A stretch of DNA of 64,000 nucleotides from Amylostereum areolatum (lineage: Eukaryota > Basidiomycota > Agaricomycetes > Russulales > Stereaceae): positions 62,001 through 126,000 of the forward strand of contig SAXG01000022.1 of NCBI GenBank assembly GCA_012932865.1, read 5' to 3'. A program made the translations under genes and the position numbers. Each line of letters opens with the position of its first letter. Position 1 is the stretch's first letter. This document shows positions 51,236 through 62,128 of the stretch, one piece after another. The notes below the pieces were generated by a model, which was not told the origin of the DNA, searched no databases, and was given only the letters and a program-made list of their open reading frames with translations.

Positions 51236-54200
51236 ATGGATATCTACAATGACCTCCAGTGTGTAGGATGCAATAAATCCGACTTCAATAGCACGCGCAG
51301 CCTCAACAACCACAAAAAGTGGTGTACTCAATATCTCTCAATGACGGATACGACGGCGAACATGCACAAGCGGGCTCAGGAGGGTGATGCAAATGGTAGC
51401 ATCTCAAAACGCGCGAGGGTAGAAGGAGGAGTGGGATGCAGGGAGGCAGAGGAGATGGACACGCTCGAGGTACGTTCATGTAGCTGTCTCGTAAACAACG
51501 GTAAATATTGACTACTTCCTGACTAGAATTCTGCTACTATACAAGAGCTTGATACTTCTGTACCTCCCCAATCGCCACCTTTTATCCCCCCTCCAGCTGT
51601 TGCTACTTTCATCTCTGTGCGATCAGGACGCGCAGTGGCCTTTCCTGCACGCTTCCAGGACTTCCTGCCAAGTTCAAGGACTCCACTTCAACATATTCCG
51701 AAGATAATTCCAGCGAGCCATCATCATCAAACCCCCGAGCAAGAAGAATCACCAGAACCCAAGCTGTCGCGTGCGGAAACACCAACTACTGCGCCGATTC
51801 CTGTCCAAACGGTGCCAGACGGTTTCGGCATCTTTCGCATTTACCCCCAGGCTCCGACGCTCGACCCCTTCGAATCTCAGTCCCTCAGTGATGTCTGCGA
51901 CTCTACGAACCTTCGCACCGCCAACCTCTCTCCCTCCCTGGCACCTGTCCCCAATCCCAAACCCAAAGAGAATACACCATTTTATGCCCCTTTCAGCAAT
52001 CCCACAGCGGCGACCATGATGGTCTGGGGAGGCACCGAGTCCTCAAACAAGTCCGCCGCTCAGGTGCAGCGACTCGCACGGATGCTGGGCCAATGTGAGG
52101 AAGATCCAGCCGCGTTGGCATGCAACTTAGCGGGATTGAGCGTCCCTGCGGAACAACTACGTATGGACCGTTACCTCTCCGACCCCAAGACATGCTTAGA
52201 GGAACGCGATGGCTGGACACGCTCAACTATCAAGATCACTTGCCATGTGATGAGGTGAAGCAGAAAGAACAAGATGCACCCGAGCTCATCATCGACAATG
52301 TATACCACCGTGACATTGTCGACATCATCCGCACTACATTCGAGAGCGACACCGCACGCACGTTCCACATGACCCCTTTCAAGGAGTTCTGGCAGCCCTC
52401 ACCAGACGAGCCCGCACGTCGTGTTTATTCTGAGGTCTACAGTGCAAGTGCAATGCTAGACGCGTATGCAGAGGTCCAAGCCCTCCCTCGTGCACCCGGA
52501 GATGACCTCGAGCGTGTAGTAGCCAGGATGCTCTGTGCGTCTGACTCTACACACCTAGCGAGTTTCGGCTCCACCGCCCTCTGGCCAATCTACAAGTGGT
52601 ACGGCAATCAATCAAAGTATACCCGCTGCAAACCTACTTGCAACACGTGTAAACACCTGGCACATATTACCTCGGTATGGGAACTCGGGCTATGTTTTGC
52701 GTACCTGGACTTATCTCGAGACGACAGCTCCTCGACGACATACAGGAGACATTCATCAAACATTTCGGCAAGCCTGCGACGGCCGCAATGCTTGCACATT
52801 GCAAACGAGAGATGGTACATGCCATATGGGAATTGCTTCTCAACGAGCGATTCATGGACGCATACCGCAATGGGATCATCATTCGCTGCGGAGATGGAGT
52901 CGTGCGCCGGATTTACCCCCGGTTTCTTATATACTCAGCCGATTACCCAGAGAAGTGAGTACGCCTTGTCTTGCAAACGGGATGAACTATCTAATTCGAT
53001 CTCTGCAGAGTTCTCCTTGTGAGCATCAAAATGCTCGGTAACCGTCTGTGCCCACGCTGCCTCGTGGAGAAGTACCAAGTCGTCCGAATGGGCATGAAGT
53101 CAGATATGCGGGTCCGCCATGACAAACCTCGTGCTGACGACCATGCACGCCAAACTTCTGTTCGCCTTGCGCGCGGCATGATGTTTGACTTGGGCCTTGC
53201 AATAAACTCCAAGCGCGTGCAAGATTGGCTGGCACCAAACTCCATTGTACCCACTCGGGTGCGTTGCTGTTCGTGCATGTTCTTACTTGTTATTGATGCA
53301 GATGTTAGAATGCATTTTCGACAGCGCTAGCACCTCACGGCTTTGACTACCACAAGATGTTCTTGATCGATCTCCTTCACGAGTTCGAGCTCGGCGTTTG
53401 GAAATCCATTCTGATTCATCTCATCCGCTTGCTGGACGCGGCAGGGGGAGATTGCATGCAAACATTCAATATGCGGTACGTATTATCTATGATTGCCTCA
53501 TCAAAGCTAAACGGATAACAGATTCCGTCTCGTCCCAACATTCCAACGCGATACCATCCGTTGTTTTCACCACAACGTCTCGGGACTCAAGAAGCTTGCT
53601 GCCCGTGACTTTGCAGACATATTGCAGGTAAGCCACAGTTCGCTATCTCGTATCCGCTGGAGATAACGATAAACGCGTAGTGCATCATTCCCATCTTTGA
53701 GGGCCTTATGGACGCTCCCCATGACAAAATCATCTCCGACATGCTGTTCCACCTTGCTACCTGGCACGCCTACGCAAAGCTACGACTCCACACCGAAACA
53801 ACGCTCGCTTTCTTCCGCGAAGTGACAACAGCCCTCGGAGACGCGGTACGGAAGTTTAAAAAGGAAACATGCACCGTCTTCAATACACGAGAACTCCCTC
53901 ATGAGACTGCCGCACACGGACGCTGCCACACCGCTCTTGTCAAGATCAATCCTTCCTCAGGTGCTGTCCTCAACCCATCGCGCGCGTACAAGCCCTTCAA
54001 TCTCGAGATGTACAAGTGGCATTCACTTGCCGACTACCCCGACTCGATACCCATGTTTGGCACAACAGACAACGGATCAACACAGACAGTAAGTTTGACT
54101 TGCTTTTGTTATACCACATACCAGTCAGTAACGGGCACCGCAGAGCGAGCTCGAACATCGCAAAGCGACACGGCATTTTGTTCGCACCAACAAACAAAAT

Positions 54201-55610
54201 ATCCCGGCTCAGATTGCGAAGCAGAACGCACGGGAGCGGTTGCTCCTCATTGTTGGAAAGCGGCTGGACCGCCATGTGACGGAGCGAGAAAGTACGAAGA
54301 CCCCCCAAAAGCGCAAGCGCAAGCAGATCTTTGAGCACCTTCCACCCACCGACCCCGCTACGCACTACCACATATCTGAGAAGGCGACAGATCACCTGAG
54401 CATTGCGCCTTGGCTTAGGAAACACCAAGGGGACCCCGCGCTGAAGGTATGCCTTCTAACCACAATGAGTTGGCCACGACTGATCGGGAACTTGATCAGG
54501 ATTTCCTCGACCTCCTTCGGGACCACGTCCTTGCACGGCTCTTGGGGCAGGAGTATGATGGCGACGAGCACCCGTTTACCGACGAACAGCGAGAAACAGT
54601 CATCTTCGTCAACGATACGCTCTACCAACACCGTGTCCTCCGCATCAACTACACAACATACGACCTCCGGCGTAAGCAAGACACTGTCAACCCACGCACA
54701 CATGCCGATGTGATGGTTCTGTCACCGGAAGACGACGGAACCCACGTCCCTTACTGGTTTGCACGTGTCCTGGATATCTTCCATCTTGACGTCATCCACC
54801 ACGGAAGTCACTCGAAGTCAGAGAATCCTCAGTGTCTCAACGTTCTCTGGGTTCGGTGGCTCGGCTTGAATACGGAGAAGGCGGTGAAAGGCGGCTGGGG
54901 GGAAAAGCGACTGCACGGCGTCAGTTTCATTCCCAAACACGACCATGCACCTTTCGGGTTCCTCAATCCAGACCAGGTCATTCGCGCCGTGCAGCTTATA
55001 CCTGCTTTTGCACACGGACAGACCAATCAGCGCCTTGGACCGTCAATTGCCCGTGCGCCAAAGGAGAAGCACTTGGACTGGGAAATGTTCCATGTGTGCA
55101 TGTGAGTAAATCAAGCCAGTGTTCAGTTCAAGGGCTCCAACTGACGCACCCTCTAGCTTCGTTGAATGCGACGTGTTCATGAGGTTCCGCGGGGGCGGCG
55201 TTGGTCACCTGGGCACTCGACACCTCAACCTGGATCTAGAGCAAGAGCATCACCGGAACCCCGACACCCTGCACGTGCCACAGACTGGGAGTGCCCTCGA
55301 TGAACCGCTGACGTTCGACGACCAGGCTAATGAAGATGATGAGGCCATGTTCGATTTTTTGAGCAGCCTCCGCCCTCACAACGAAGGCATCGGCGACGCG
55401 ACAGAGGGAGCGCAGGGTCAGGACAAAGGGGGCGGGGGCTACGATGAGGAGCTCGGTGACGAAGACGACGAAGACGACAAGGATGACGACGAAGACGAAG
55501 ACAAGGACAAGGACAAGGACGACAATGAGGACGACGATTTTTACGAGGGCAACAAGGCGGGGGCAGAGACAGACGAGAGCATCCTCGCAAGGGAGGGCTT
55601 TACTTATTAA
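51236..55610 (+). CDS. Plavaka transposase, spliced, one apparent frameshift
   Basis: Ten exons with nine introns: 51470-51526, 52675-52727, 52955-53008, 53259-53308, 53476-53521, 53628-53680, 54089-54143, 54447-54499, 55102-55156. N-terminal zinc finger CVGCNKSDFNSTRSLNNHKKWC-like (residues about 9-30). Disordered linker; then the family core: VYHRDIVDIIRTTFESDTAR, FHMTPFKEFWQPSPDEPARR, DLERVVARMLCASDSTHLAS, WPIYKWYGNQSKYTRCKPT, ETFIKHFGKPATAAMLAHCK, GDGVVRRIYPRFLIYSADYP, LCPRCLVEKYQVV, DLLHEFELGVWK, ATWHAYAKLRLHTETTL, FGTTDNGSTQT, ELEHRKATRHFVRTNKQNI. Asp/Glu-rich C-terminal tail. The only lesion seen is near 52237, where DGWTRSTIKIT must shift one base to LPCDEVKQKEQDAP; one missing base (or sequencing error) explains it. 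Otherwise it would cut and rejoin the element ends. Confidence 0.85.
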
Positions 55611-56085
55611 CAGAGGTGTGCTCTCTGTGTCTCATATCTTCCTCTCAGTACTCACCCCCCATACAGGACTATGCCTCAAGCCGGCTCTCCCTCCGTCCAT
55701 CCCTTCCCCATCCTCTCGAGTGCGCGTTGAAGCCTGCGGATGAGTCTCGCCCAGGCACTGGCGCGGCGGACGCGCGCACTCTTTCAGCCTTTCTACCAAC
55801 TACACTGGCACCCCACGGTCAAATTGAAGCCCCCAAGCGGCTGCTGGTTCATGAGGGTATATTAGCGAAGGTGAACAGCATGTACATGTATTATAGAACC
55901 ATTGTATCCCCACTGCGTACTGTACATGAGCCCCCCGACACCATCTCCAGCGGAGGGACGCAGTGCAAGCGAGTTGCATTGTGCTTGCAGCAACGGCGTG
56001 GCCGTGCCTTCCAATGCATGGTCTGGCATGGCCGGTTTGACTGGTGCTGGTGATAAGCGCCCATGTTCAGCCGACTTTGCTGATG

Positions 56086-56206
56086 TCTACCAACTTTGCT
56101 TGCTTTCCCTTGTCTGTCACAGTGTCTGATCGGCTCCCCTACGTTGTTCTCATCTTCTAGTCAGCTGTGTCGTAACTTGGTGCTGTCGCACTAGTTGTTG
56201 CTGATA
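56086..56206 (+). repeat. Gypsy-A 3' LTR, copy 3, right part
   Basis: Last 121 bp of the LTR begun at 48298, resuming at tctacc after the Plavaka insertion and ending TGCTGATA (native TGCTGACA, a C to T change). The two parts add up to 458 bp after removing the duplicated TC, matching the 457-bp intact LTR. Confidence 0.9.
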
Positions 56207-58330
56207 GAATGAGAATGCCTGGTGCGGATACAGCAAGGGGTATGAGCTGGTGGGATCGCCAATTGTTTCAAAGGGAAGGGTCGTCGTTCTCGGTGGCTAG
56301 AATCAGCGACAGGGGCTGGTAAGATACAATGACCGTCTTCTTTGGGAGCAGGCCGGTAGGGATCTCATCAACAGACTTTGAGCTGACTTGGATGCTATTA
56401 ATTTCACCTATGCAGAGGAAGAGTTTCTCGTCACATAGGATGAGTGATGCGACAGGGTCGTGTATACCCAGGGAAGGGCTGTCATTTGCTGAGTCGTCGC
56501 TGAGAACGGCCCCAGGTCTCCTGCCACTATTGCCCGAGGTGTAGTGGTCTTCTTGCTGCATATGTCGCAAACAATCCGTTGAGCTGGTTGTTCTGGAATA
56601 CTTGAACTATTGGGAGAGGGCACACGCTTTGTTGACTAGTGTCCCGTTGACGTTGATGGTGTTGGTGAATGATGGTGGTGATGAGCGGGATCTCCAATCC
56701 ACTTCGGCGGTGGCATCTTCCAACTCGCACATACCTGCAGTTACATCCGAGTCATTGGTGACATCAGACGCACTGGCAGCGGGCACAGCTTGATGAGAGC
56801 AATGTGGATCATCCTCTGGGGCTTCTACTTCACCTTCAGGATCTGTCAGAAACCCAGCTCCTCAATACAAATGTGTACCGAATGGCACAAGGATTCCCAC
56901 ATCTGGTCTGGAGTCTACTGTGCACAACTCGCTGACCGCAAAGTGGAACTTGTCTTTGACCGCTCACCACCCATGCTTCCAACACGTTGCAAGAGTGACA
57001 TTGCGTACTACAACGTCTCCTCGCTAGGACCAGGGGTTGATATGGTCAGCCACTTCAGAGTTGGGTAGAATGCACGTGTTCTTTCTGAGCACTGGAAGGT
57101 GTAGGGGGCTTCGATCCCACTCTAGATGATATTTGCGACTTCAGTTGTGCCTGTGACATGGAGTGCAAGTTGAAGGACGTCCATGTTTGCATTGTTGCCA
57201 ACCATTGTCCGCAATATCCCAAAAAGTATTTCAAGCCTGTCTGTACCCAGAAGGATGATGTAGAATGGAAAGTTGGGGTGGTCAACTTTCGCTTTCGCAA
57301 CACAGAAAAAGTGTTCTTGATTATGAGCATTATGTCAATGTAAATAGCAGTGGGGAGGAAGCGTGATTTGGCTTCGCCATGCATGTATAGGGAAAACACG
57401 AGGTGCGCGGCACTACTCAAGTGTTCAAGCTGCTCGGAAAGTGTGAGGTCTATGCAGACGTATGGGAGGACGAGGTTGTAACAGAGCTTGCCGAAGATAC
57501 AAAGGGCTTCTTGAGTTGTGATATATGTTTCGTTTTGTGTCGGCGATGCCAGATGTCTCTAAGGAGATTGTAAGCAAGTCCAACGTCCTGTTTATTGGCA
57601 GGATTCAGGACAGAGTCTATGTGCTGAGACGTATGCCCGGTGTTGAAGATAGTAATACGGACAATCTCTAGCTTCAACTACGTTATGTAATATGTGACAG
57701 AAAGGAATGGAAGGTTCTGGGAAGAACCGGAACAATATGGAATTGGCTGTGCAAGGCTGTGCGGAGTATGTGATTCTCACTATACACTTTCACATGAAAG
57801 CTGTGGTGGATGACTGAGCGCACTCTTGGCGCTGATTAATTATGCTACACTATGACACCACTTTCTTACGGCTTTTATGATTGGCTCTTATGGCACAGCA
57901 GTTTGGGTATATAAGGCTCTCGTATTTCGTCCTGCCTCCTCACTCAAAGTATCCCTTCGACTGAGGTGAGCAACCCTTTATACCTTCTACCTATTTCTCT
58001 TTGGCTTACATATCTTACTGTAGCGTCCCACTGACTTGCATAAGGTATAATACATAACTCGAAGTATCCCTTCAACTGAGCGTCTCACTGACTTGCATAA
58101 GTCTGTTCAACACCCGGCATCGTGCAGATGTTGGCAGAGGATGGCAGGTGTTATCCAGACACCATGGATAAGGATGCCTTTTTCATAGAGAAGGGCATTT
58201 TAGACTCGCTTGAAAGCAACGTGTCTGTAGTCCTTGTCCAGTGTAAGATCATTGGGTCCTACGCAAAGATCCATCAAGTCAAGAGGGGCCAGCATATCAT
58301 GGATGGGAGATGTCATTGGAAGAGGAGTCT
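56207..58330 (-). pseudogene. Dead repeat-associated basidiomycete gene of unknown function
   Basis: Minus-strand pieces in order: KRVQNALLYEKGILIHGVWI and TPAILCQHLHDAG (58290-58118); a solo LTR; TSQHIDSVLNPANKQDVGLA, YNLLRDIW (57640-57560); LCYNLVLPYVCIDLTLSEQL, SSAAHLVFSLYMHGEAKSRF, LPTAIYIDIMLIIKNTF (57500-57300); LLGTDRLEILFGILRTMVGN (about 57240); then SLGIHDPVASLILCDEKLFL, CIGEINSI and LPKKTVIVSYQPLSL (56500-56300). I recall this order from a family present in many copies in agaricomycete genomes; its function is not known to me. Multiple frameshifts and stops. It is cut at 56206 by Gypsy-A and at 58331 by Gypsy-B LTRs. Confidence 0.55.
57641..58112 (+). repeat. Copia-2 solo LTR with target duplication
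   Basis: 472 bp, TGTTGAAG to GTTCAACA, with TATA box TATATAA at about 57908 and a perfect 5-bp duplication CCCGG at 57636-57640 and 58113-58117. Its 3' end equals the LTR stub at 186-217. It splits the dead gene at 56207-58330; the flanking protein pieces join across it. Confidence 0.9.
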
Positions 58331-59181
58331 TGTCAGAAATGCAGTTTATGAGGCCGATGGAACCGCCTAAGTCATGACGATGGGAGGAGTGAGAAGAAAC
58401 AATAGATTTGAGGGTGCCAGGGCGTAGGGTAGTACAACGTGCACTACAGTGCCGTATGATGAGATGGACAGTCTAAGGAAAAGGAAAAAGAGATACTGTC
58501 CTTATATACAAGTGGGAACGATGATGCAATGCAATGCAATAGTGGTGCGAGCGGGGGGAACAATAAGAAAGGAGTCATGGGGCGTGTCACGGATCGCTCC
58601 ATTTCTCTCCTCATTTGCAGACCTCATACATGCGACGCGTCACGGCACATGACTTGCCTTCGCATCACATGCTCCAATGATGTCATTGCCTGGACTTCCG
58701 AACGGGGTTCCGCATCCTTATCTATGACATCATCGATCCGGACTTCTGTCCTCCACCCCATGACTCCTTTCTTATTGTTCCCCCCCGCTCGCACCACTAT
58801 TGCATCACATTGCACCATCGTTCCCACTTGTATATAAGGACAGTGTTTCTCTTTCCTTTTCCCTAGACTGTCCATCTCGTCATACGGTACTGTAGCTTGC
58901 ACTGCACTACCCTAGACCCGGCACTCTCGAATCCATTTGCTTCCTTCACTCCTCCCATCGTCGCGACTTAGGCGGTTCCTTTGGTCTCATAAACTGCGTT
59001 TCTGACAGGGCAGAGGACGGAAGTCCGGAGCAATGATGTCATAGATAAGGATGCGGAACCCCGTTCGGAAGTCCAGGCAATGACGTTGTTGGAGCATGTG
59101 ATGCGAAGGAAAGTCATGTGCTGTGACGTGTCGCGTGTACAAGGTCTGCAAACGAAGAGAGAAATGGAGCGATCCGTGACA
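58331..59181 (-). repeat. Gypsy-B solo LTR (outer), split by another LTR
   Basis: Parts 58331-58584 and 59008-59181 together form one minus Gypsy-B LTR (TTCTGACA end at 58331, TGTCACGG start at 59181). The outer flanks show no clear 5-bp duplication. Confidence 0.88.
58585..59007 (+). repeat. Gypsy-B solo LTR (inner), nested in the outer one
   Basis: 423 bp, TGTCACGG to TTCTGACA, opposite in orientation to the host LTR. Flanks GGGCG (58580-58584) and GGGCA (59008-59012) are a target duplication with one CG to CA change. Confidence 0.92.
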
Positions 59182-59415
59182 AAATACATCTTGAATCTAA
59201 TACTGCTTTTGACCTGCCCTTGGAGGTTACGACATCCTAAAGGATGAATGAAAATATGTATTTTGCTGTATGAACTGGTAGAACACCACATCCTTGACAG
59301 ACCCCCAGCTCACTCCCTCGGAGTTGTTGCAAGTCAACCCTGACACAGTGCTGACAGGCTACCGACGGAGTACTGCGTGTCGGCCCCGGGACATCCCTGT
59401 CCAAATTAGGATAAC
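59182..59415. other. Short stretch before Gypsy-E
   Basis: No gene. A weak inverted pair aaatacat ... atgtattt spans 59183-59273. Confidence 0.5.
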
Positions 59416-60001
59416 TGTTACAACTCGTTCAAGGTACTTCATTTCCTGTTGCCTTATTAGGAAGGACGTCGCTAAACAACGAGTTACGACTGTGCCCCAG
59501 CTCGTAACCGTTCCGACGACATAGCCGCGACTGTGCCACAGTTCGTCGGCATCTCAACAACACAGCTACGACAGTGCCACTGTTTGTCGGCATCTCGACA
59601 ACGCAGCCTTGACTGTGCCCCAGTCACGTCCCCGTAGATACTCAATGTGATTGTTGCTCAATGTACATATATTTACTCGACCTCCTCTCTTATAAAAGGA
59701 GGCTCAACGAACGAGCCATTCCCCAGCTCGTTCTCTTTGTAAATACAGGACTGTTCTAACTAAAGAACCTCCTCTTAAGTATACTAAAGAGAATCCAAAC
59801 TATAGTCGAAAGCTCGCCTAAGTATTCCGCGAATACTTACTGCTTCGCTTATCGACTCTAAACTCTCGCACAACCAAGACGTCTGGATCACCTAATCCCA
59901 CCTCTCATACGTAAGAGTACTGTAGCCTGAGCCGCTTGTCACGTGATAAGGACCGTCCTTAACACTAGAACGAGCTCTCCTCTACACTAGCTCACCCTAC
60001 A
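59416..60001 (+). repeat. Gypsy-E 5' LTR (probable limits)
   Basis: Ends CACCCTACA at 60001, followed by gtt and TGGCGC. The start is taken as TGTTACAA at 59416 because it mirrors the TG...CA rule; the second LTR is outside the window, so the left edge is inferred. TATA box TTATAAAAG at 59690. The U3 region carries tandem units around cgactgtgccacagttcgtc, four diverged copies between 59488 and 59628, possibly enhancer-like. Confidence 0.65.
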
Positions 60002-60004
60002 GTT

Positions 60005-60014
60005 TGGCGCAGAG
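60005..60014 (+). other. Gypsy-E primer-binding site
   Basis: TGGCGCAGAG three bases after the LTR; TGGCGC complements a tRNA 3' end GCGCCA. This is ordinary tRNA priming, unlike Gypsy-A, -B and -C. Confidence 0.6.
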
Positions 60015-62097
60015 CGTCAAACGAAAACACCCACCACGGAACCAGCGGAACAACCCGCTGAGAAAAGACCATCAGACTTCGAAGTCCCTTATCTCCAATC
60101 AGATTGTAGTCGAGAATTTCCCAACGGAAAAGAAAATCATCACTGGACATTTGATCCCTATAATCTCATCTTTTATCACGACGGAGCCTTCACCGCAAAA
60201 GAAAGCAAAGGGACATACGCATACCAGTGGAACCCACCCATATACAGATACAACCTTCCCCCAGCAGCAGAATACTACAAAGACAGATCCAAAAGAGAAA
60301 AAGAAGACGGAACCTACGACAACTCACACTGGAAGCGCCCAGATTATTCAAGACCTCATATCGGGCCCCTCTCATCAGAAGAACTCTGGAAACACCCGGA
60401 CGCACAGAAAGTCGAAGAGAAACCTTACACCGGGAATATTAAGGACTACTGGGAATTTGATCCCGATACCGACACAGCCGATACGACAACCGAACCACAG
60501 AACCCTCAGACCGAACCCCAGCATCCTCAAGAAGCCGCAACAACTGCACCGCATCCAGAAGAAACCGCGCCAGAACCTGAGAAAGCAGTATCAGACACCC
60601 GAACAAAGTCTGATTCCAGAGGAAGTCGAGAAAGCAGCCCATCAAGCGCAGCAGAAGCGGAAGGACATACAGAGAAATCAACAAGATCTCCATCAATCAA
60701 ATCAGACGAAGATATCTTCGGAACCAGAAGAGGAAGACAAGGAAATCTATTCGGAAGACCCGAAAACATCACAACAATGGGAGACGCTGCCACCTCGATA
60801 CCCAACCCCGCCATTGCACCTGGCAATGTCCCCCTTAGAGAAATTAATGTACCGCACCAGACGCCTCCATCTCCGACACCAGCCGATCCCACAAAACCGA
60901 GACTTGAGACTCGACTCTCCATAGGATTTGACACGACCGAACCAAGAAGATGGAACATGCCACAATCACCATCACCACCGCCTTCCGACCGATCAGTCAA
61001 AGACAAGAAAGGAAAAGAAGTTCAGGACTACGTCTTCGGAAGAGGAGCAACCGCAGATCTTCCGAAAGGATCGAAGTACCCACCAGGGAATTCCCCACCA
61101 GGAGGAACAGGAACAATCGGATCTAAACCCGAAGATAAGGACAAAGGATTCAAACTAAACGCACTAGGAATATACGACGGAAGAGATCGAGCGAAAGCAG
61201 CAAAGTTCATCGAACAATGCATACTTCGCTTCATAGCATTTCCCAACGCGTATAAGGCCAACATGCGTAAGATAACCTTTGTACTCTCGCATCTCACCGA
61301 CGGACCTGCCCTTCACTGGGCGTCCCTTTTAATAAGCAAAATTGATAAAATACGAGATCGCGGCATAGATCCAGAAGTGTATCTTCCATGGACGGGATTC
61401 CGCGACTACTTCTTAGAAACCTTTGGAGAAATAGACCCCGGAAGAGACGCTAGATTCAACATACAGCGCCTGGAACAAGGCACTATGGAAACCAAAGATT
61501 ACATCACGATCTTCAGAGACTATGCCATGGAAGCCGGCTACGATCATAAAGCATTGATCGACCAATTCAAGAGAGGACTACGCAACGATATCGTAGGTCG
61601 AAATTCTCAAGAGAGATCACATCTCGAACGATATTGACGAATGGTATGAACTCGCATTGCGCATCGATAATAACTGGCGAGAAGCTCAAGCATTCCAACG
61701 ACATTATACGAGACCAATGAACCCGACGAGCGATCTCACCCTCCTATACAAGAAACCACAGACGTACGTTCCATTCCGAAGAGGAAACGGAAATAAAGGG
61801 AATATTACCACCGCCAGGGCCGCTCAGACCGGAAACAATAACCGAAACTTCAGACGCCTTACCCCGCAAGAACGTACCGAACTCCAGAAATCAGGATCAT
61901 GCTTCTATTGCCGGAAGCCAGGACACATCTCCAGGAACTGCCCAGAGAAACGTACACAAACGACGATCAATGCACGAACGACGAATCTAACAGAAGAAGA
62001 ATCCCCGATTGATCAGATCACCAAGCTTGTGAACAAGATGGACAGTGAAACGTTCGCACGCACTGCCAACATGTTCAAAGACAATCAGGGTTTTTGA
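60006..62097 (+). CDS. gag: Gypsy-E Gag, no AUG at its start, one frameshift
   Basis: The frame is open from the primer site with clearly coding sequence (HHWTFDPYNLIFYHDGAFTA, IKDYWEFDPDTDTADTTTEP) for about 257 codons before the first methionine (60777, MGDAATSIPNPAIAPGNVPL). Then the capsid: FKLNALGIYDGRDRAKAAKF, KITFVLSHLTDGPALHWASL, TMETKDYITIFRDYAMEAGY. Near 61597 one extra base shifts the frame (DIV, then EILKRDHISNDIDEWYELAL). The second part 61657-62097 has the zinc knuckle CFYCRKPGHISRNC. Ends NQGF stop at the slip site. A non-AUG start or a spliced leader is needed to use the N-terminal part. Confidence 0.8.
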
Positions 62098-62128
62098 ATC
62101 GTCCTTCAACCGCGGCTGTTGAAAGGAC
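62088..62128 (+). promoter_or_regulatory. Gypsy-E -1 frameshift signal with stem-loop
   Basis: Slippery GGGTTTT at 62088-62094, gag stop TGA at 62095-62097 and a 6-base spacer tgaatc. Then a stem gtccttcaac (62101-62110) pairs with gttgaaaggac (62118-62128, one bulged A) around loop cgcggct. Codons CAG GGT TTT TGA become GGG TTT TTG AAT after slipping and open the pol frame. Spacing and structure are as in known -1 signals. Confidence 0.85.

Larger units (their letters stand above)
48637..56085 (+). mobile_element. Plavaka-type DNA transposon with transposase and companion gene
   Basis: 7.45 kb, with exact 17-bp inverted ends CATCAGCAAAGTCGGCT at 48637-48653 and its complement at 56069-56085. 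It splits a Gypsy-A LTR between caattc and tctacc; comparison with intact LTRs (caattctacc) shows a 2-bp target duplication TC. Subterminal regions carry gatgcatggc-like repeats on both sides (48663, 48818 and about 56010). It holds two divergent spliced genes: the transposase on plus and a nine-exon companion on minus. Short duplication and this transposase type place it near the CACTA/EnSpm (CMC) group. It inserted after Gypsy-A and is well preserved. Confidence 0.9.

Noticed and set aside
60004..60924. 306-codon frame as the Gypsy-E Gag start
   Set aside because: Its composition (repeats of Q, N, P, K) is a shadow; the neighbouring frame continues into the capsid and is protein-like.
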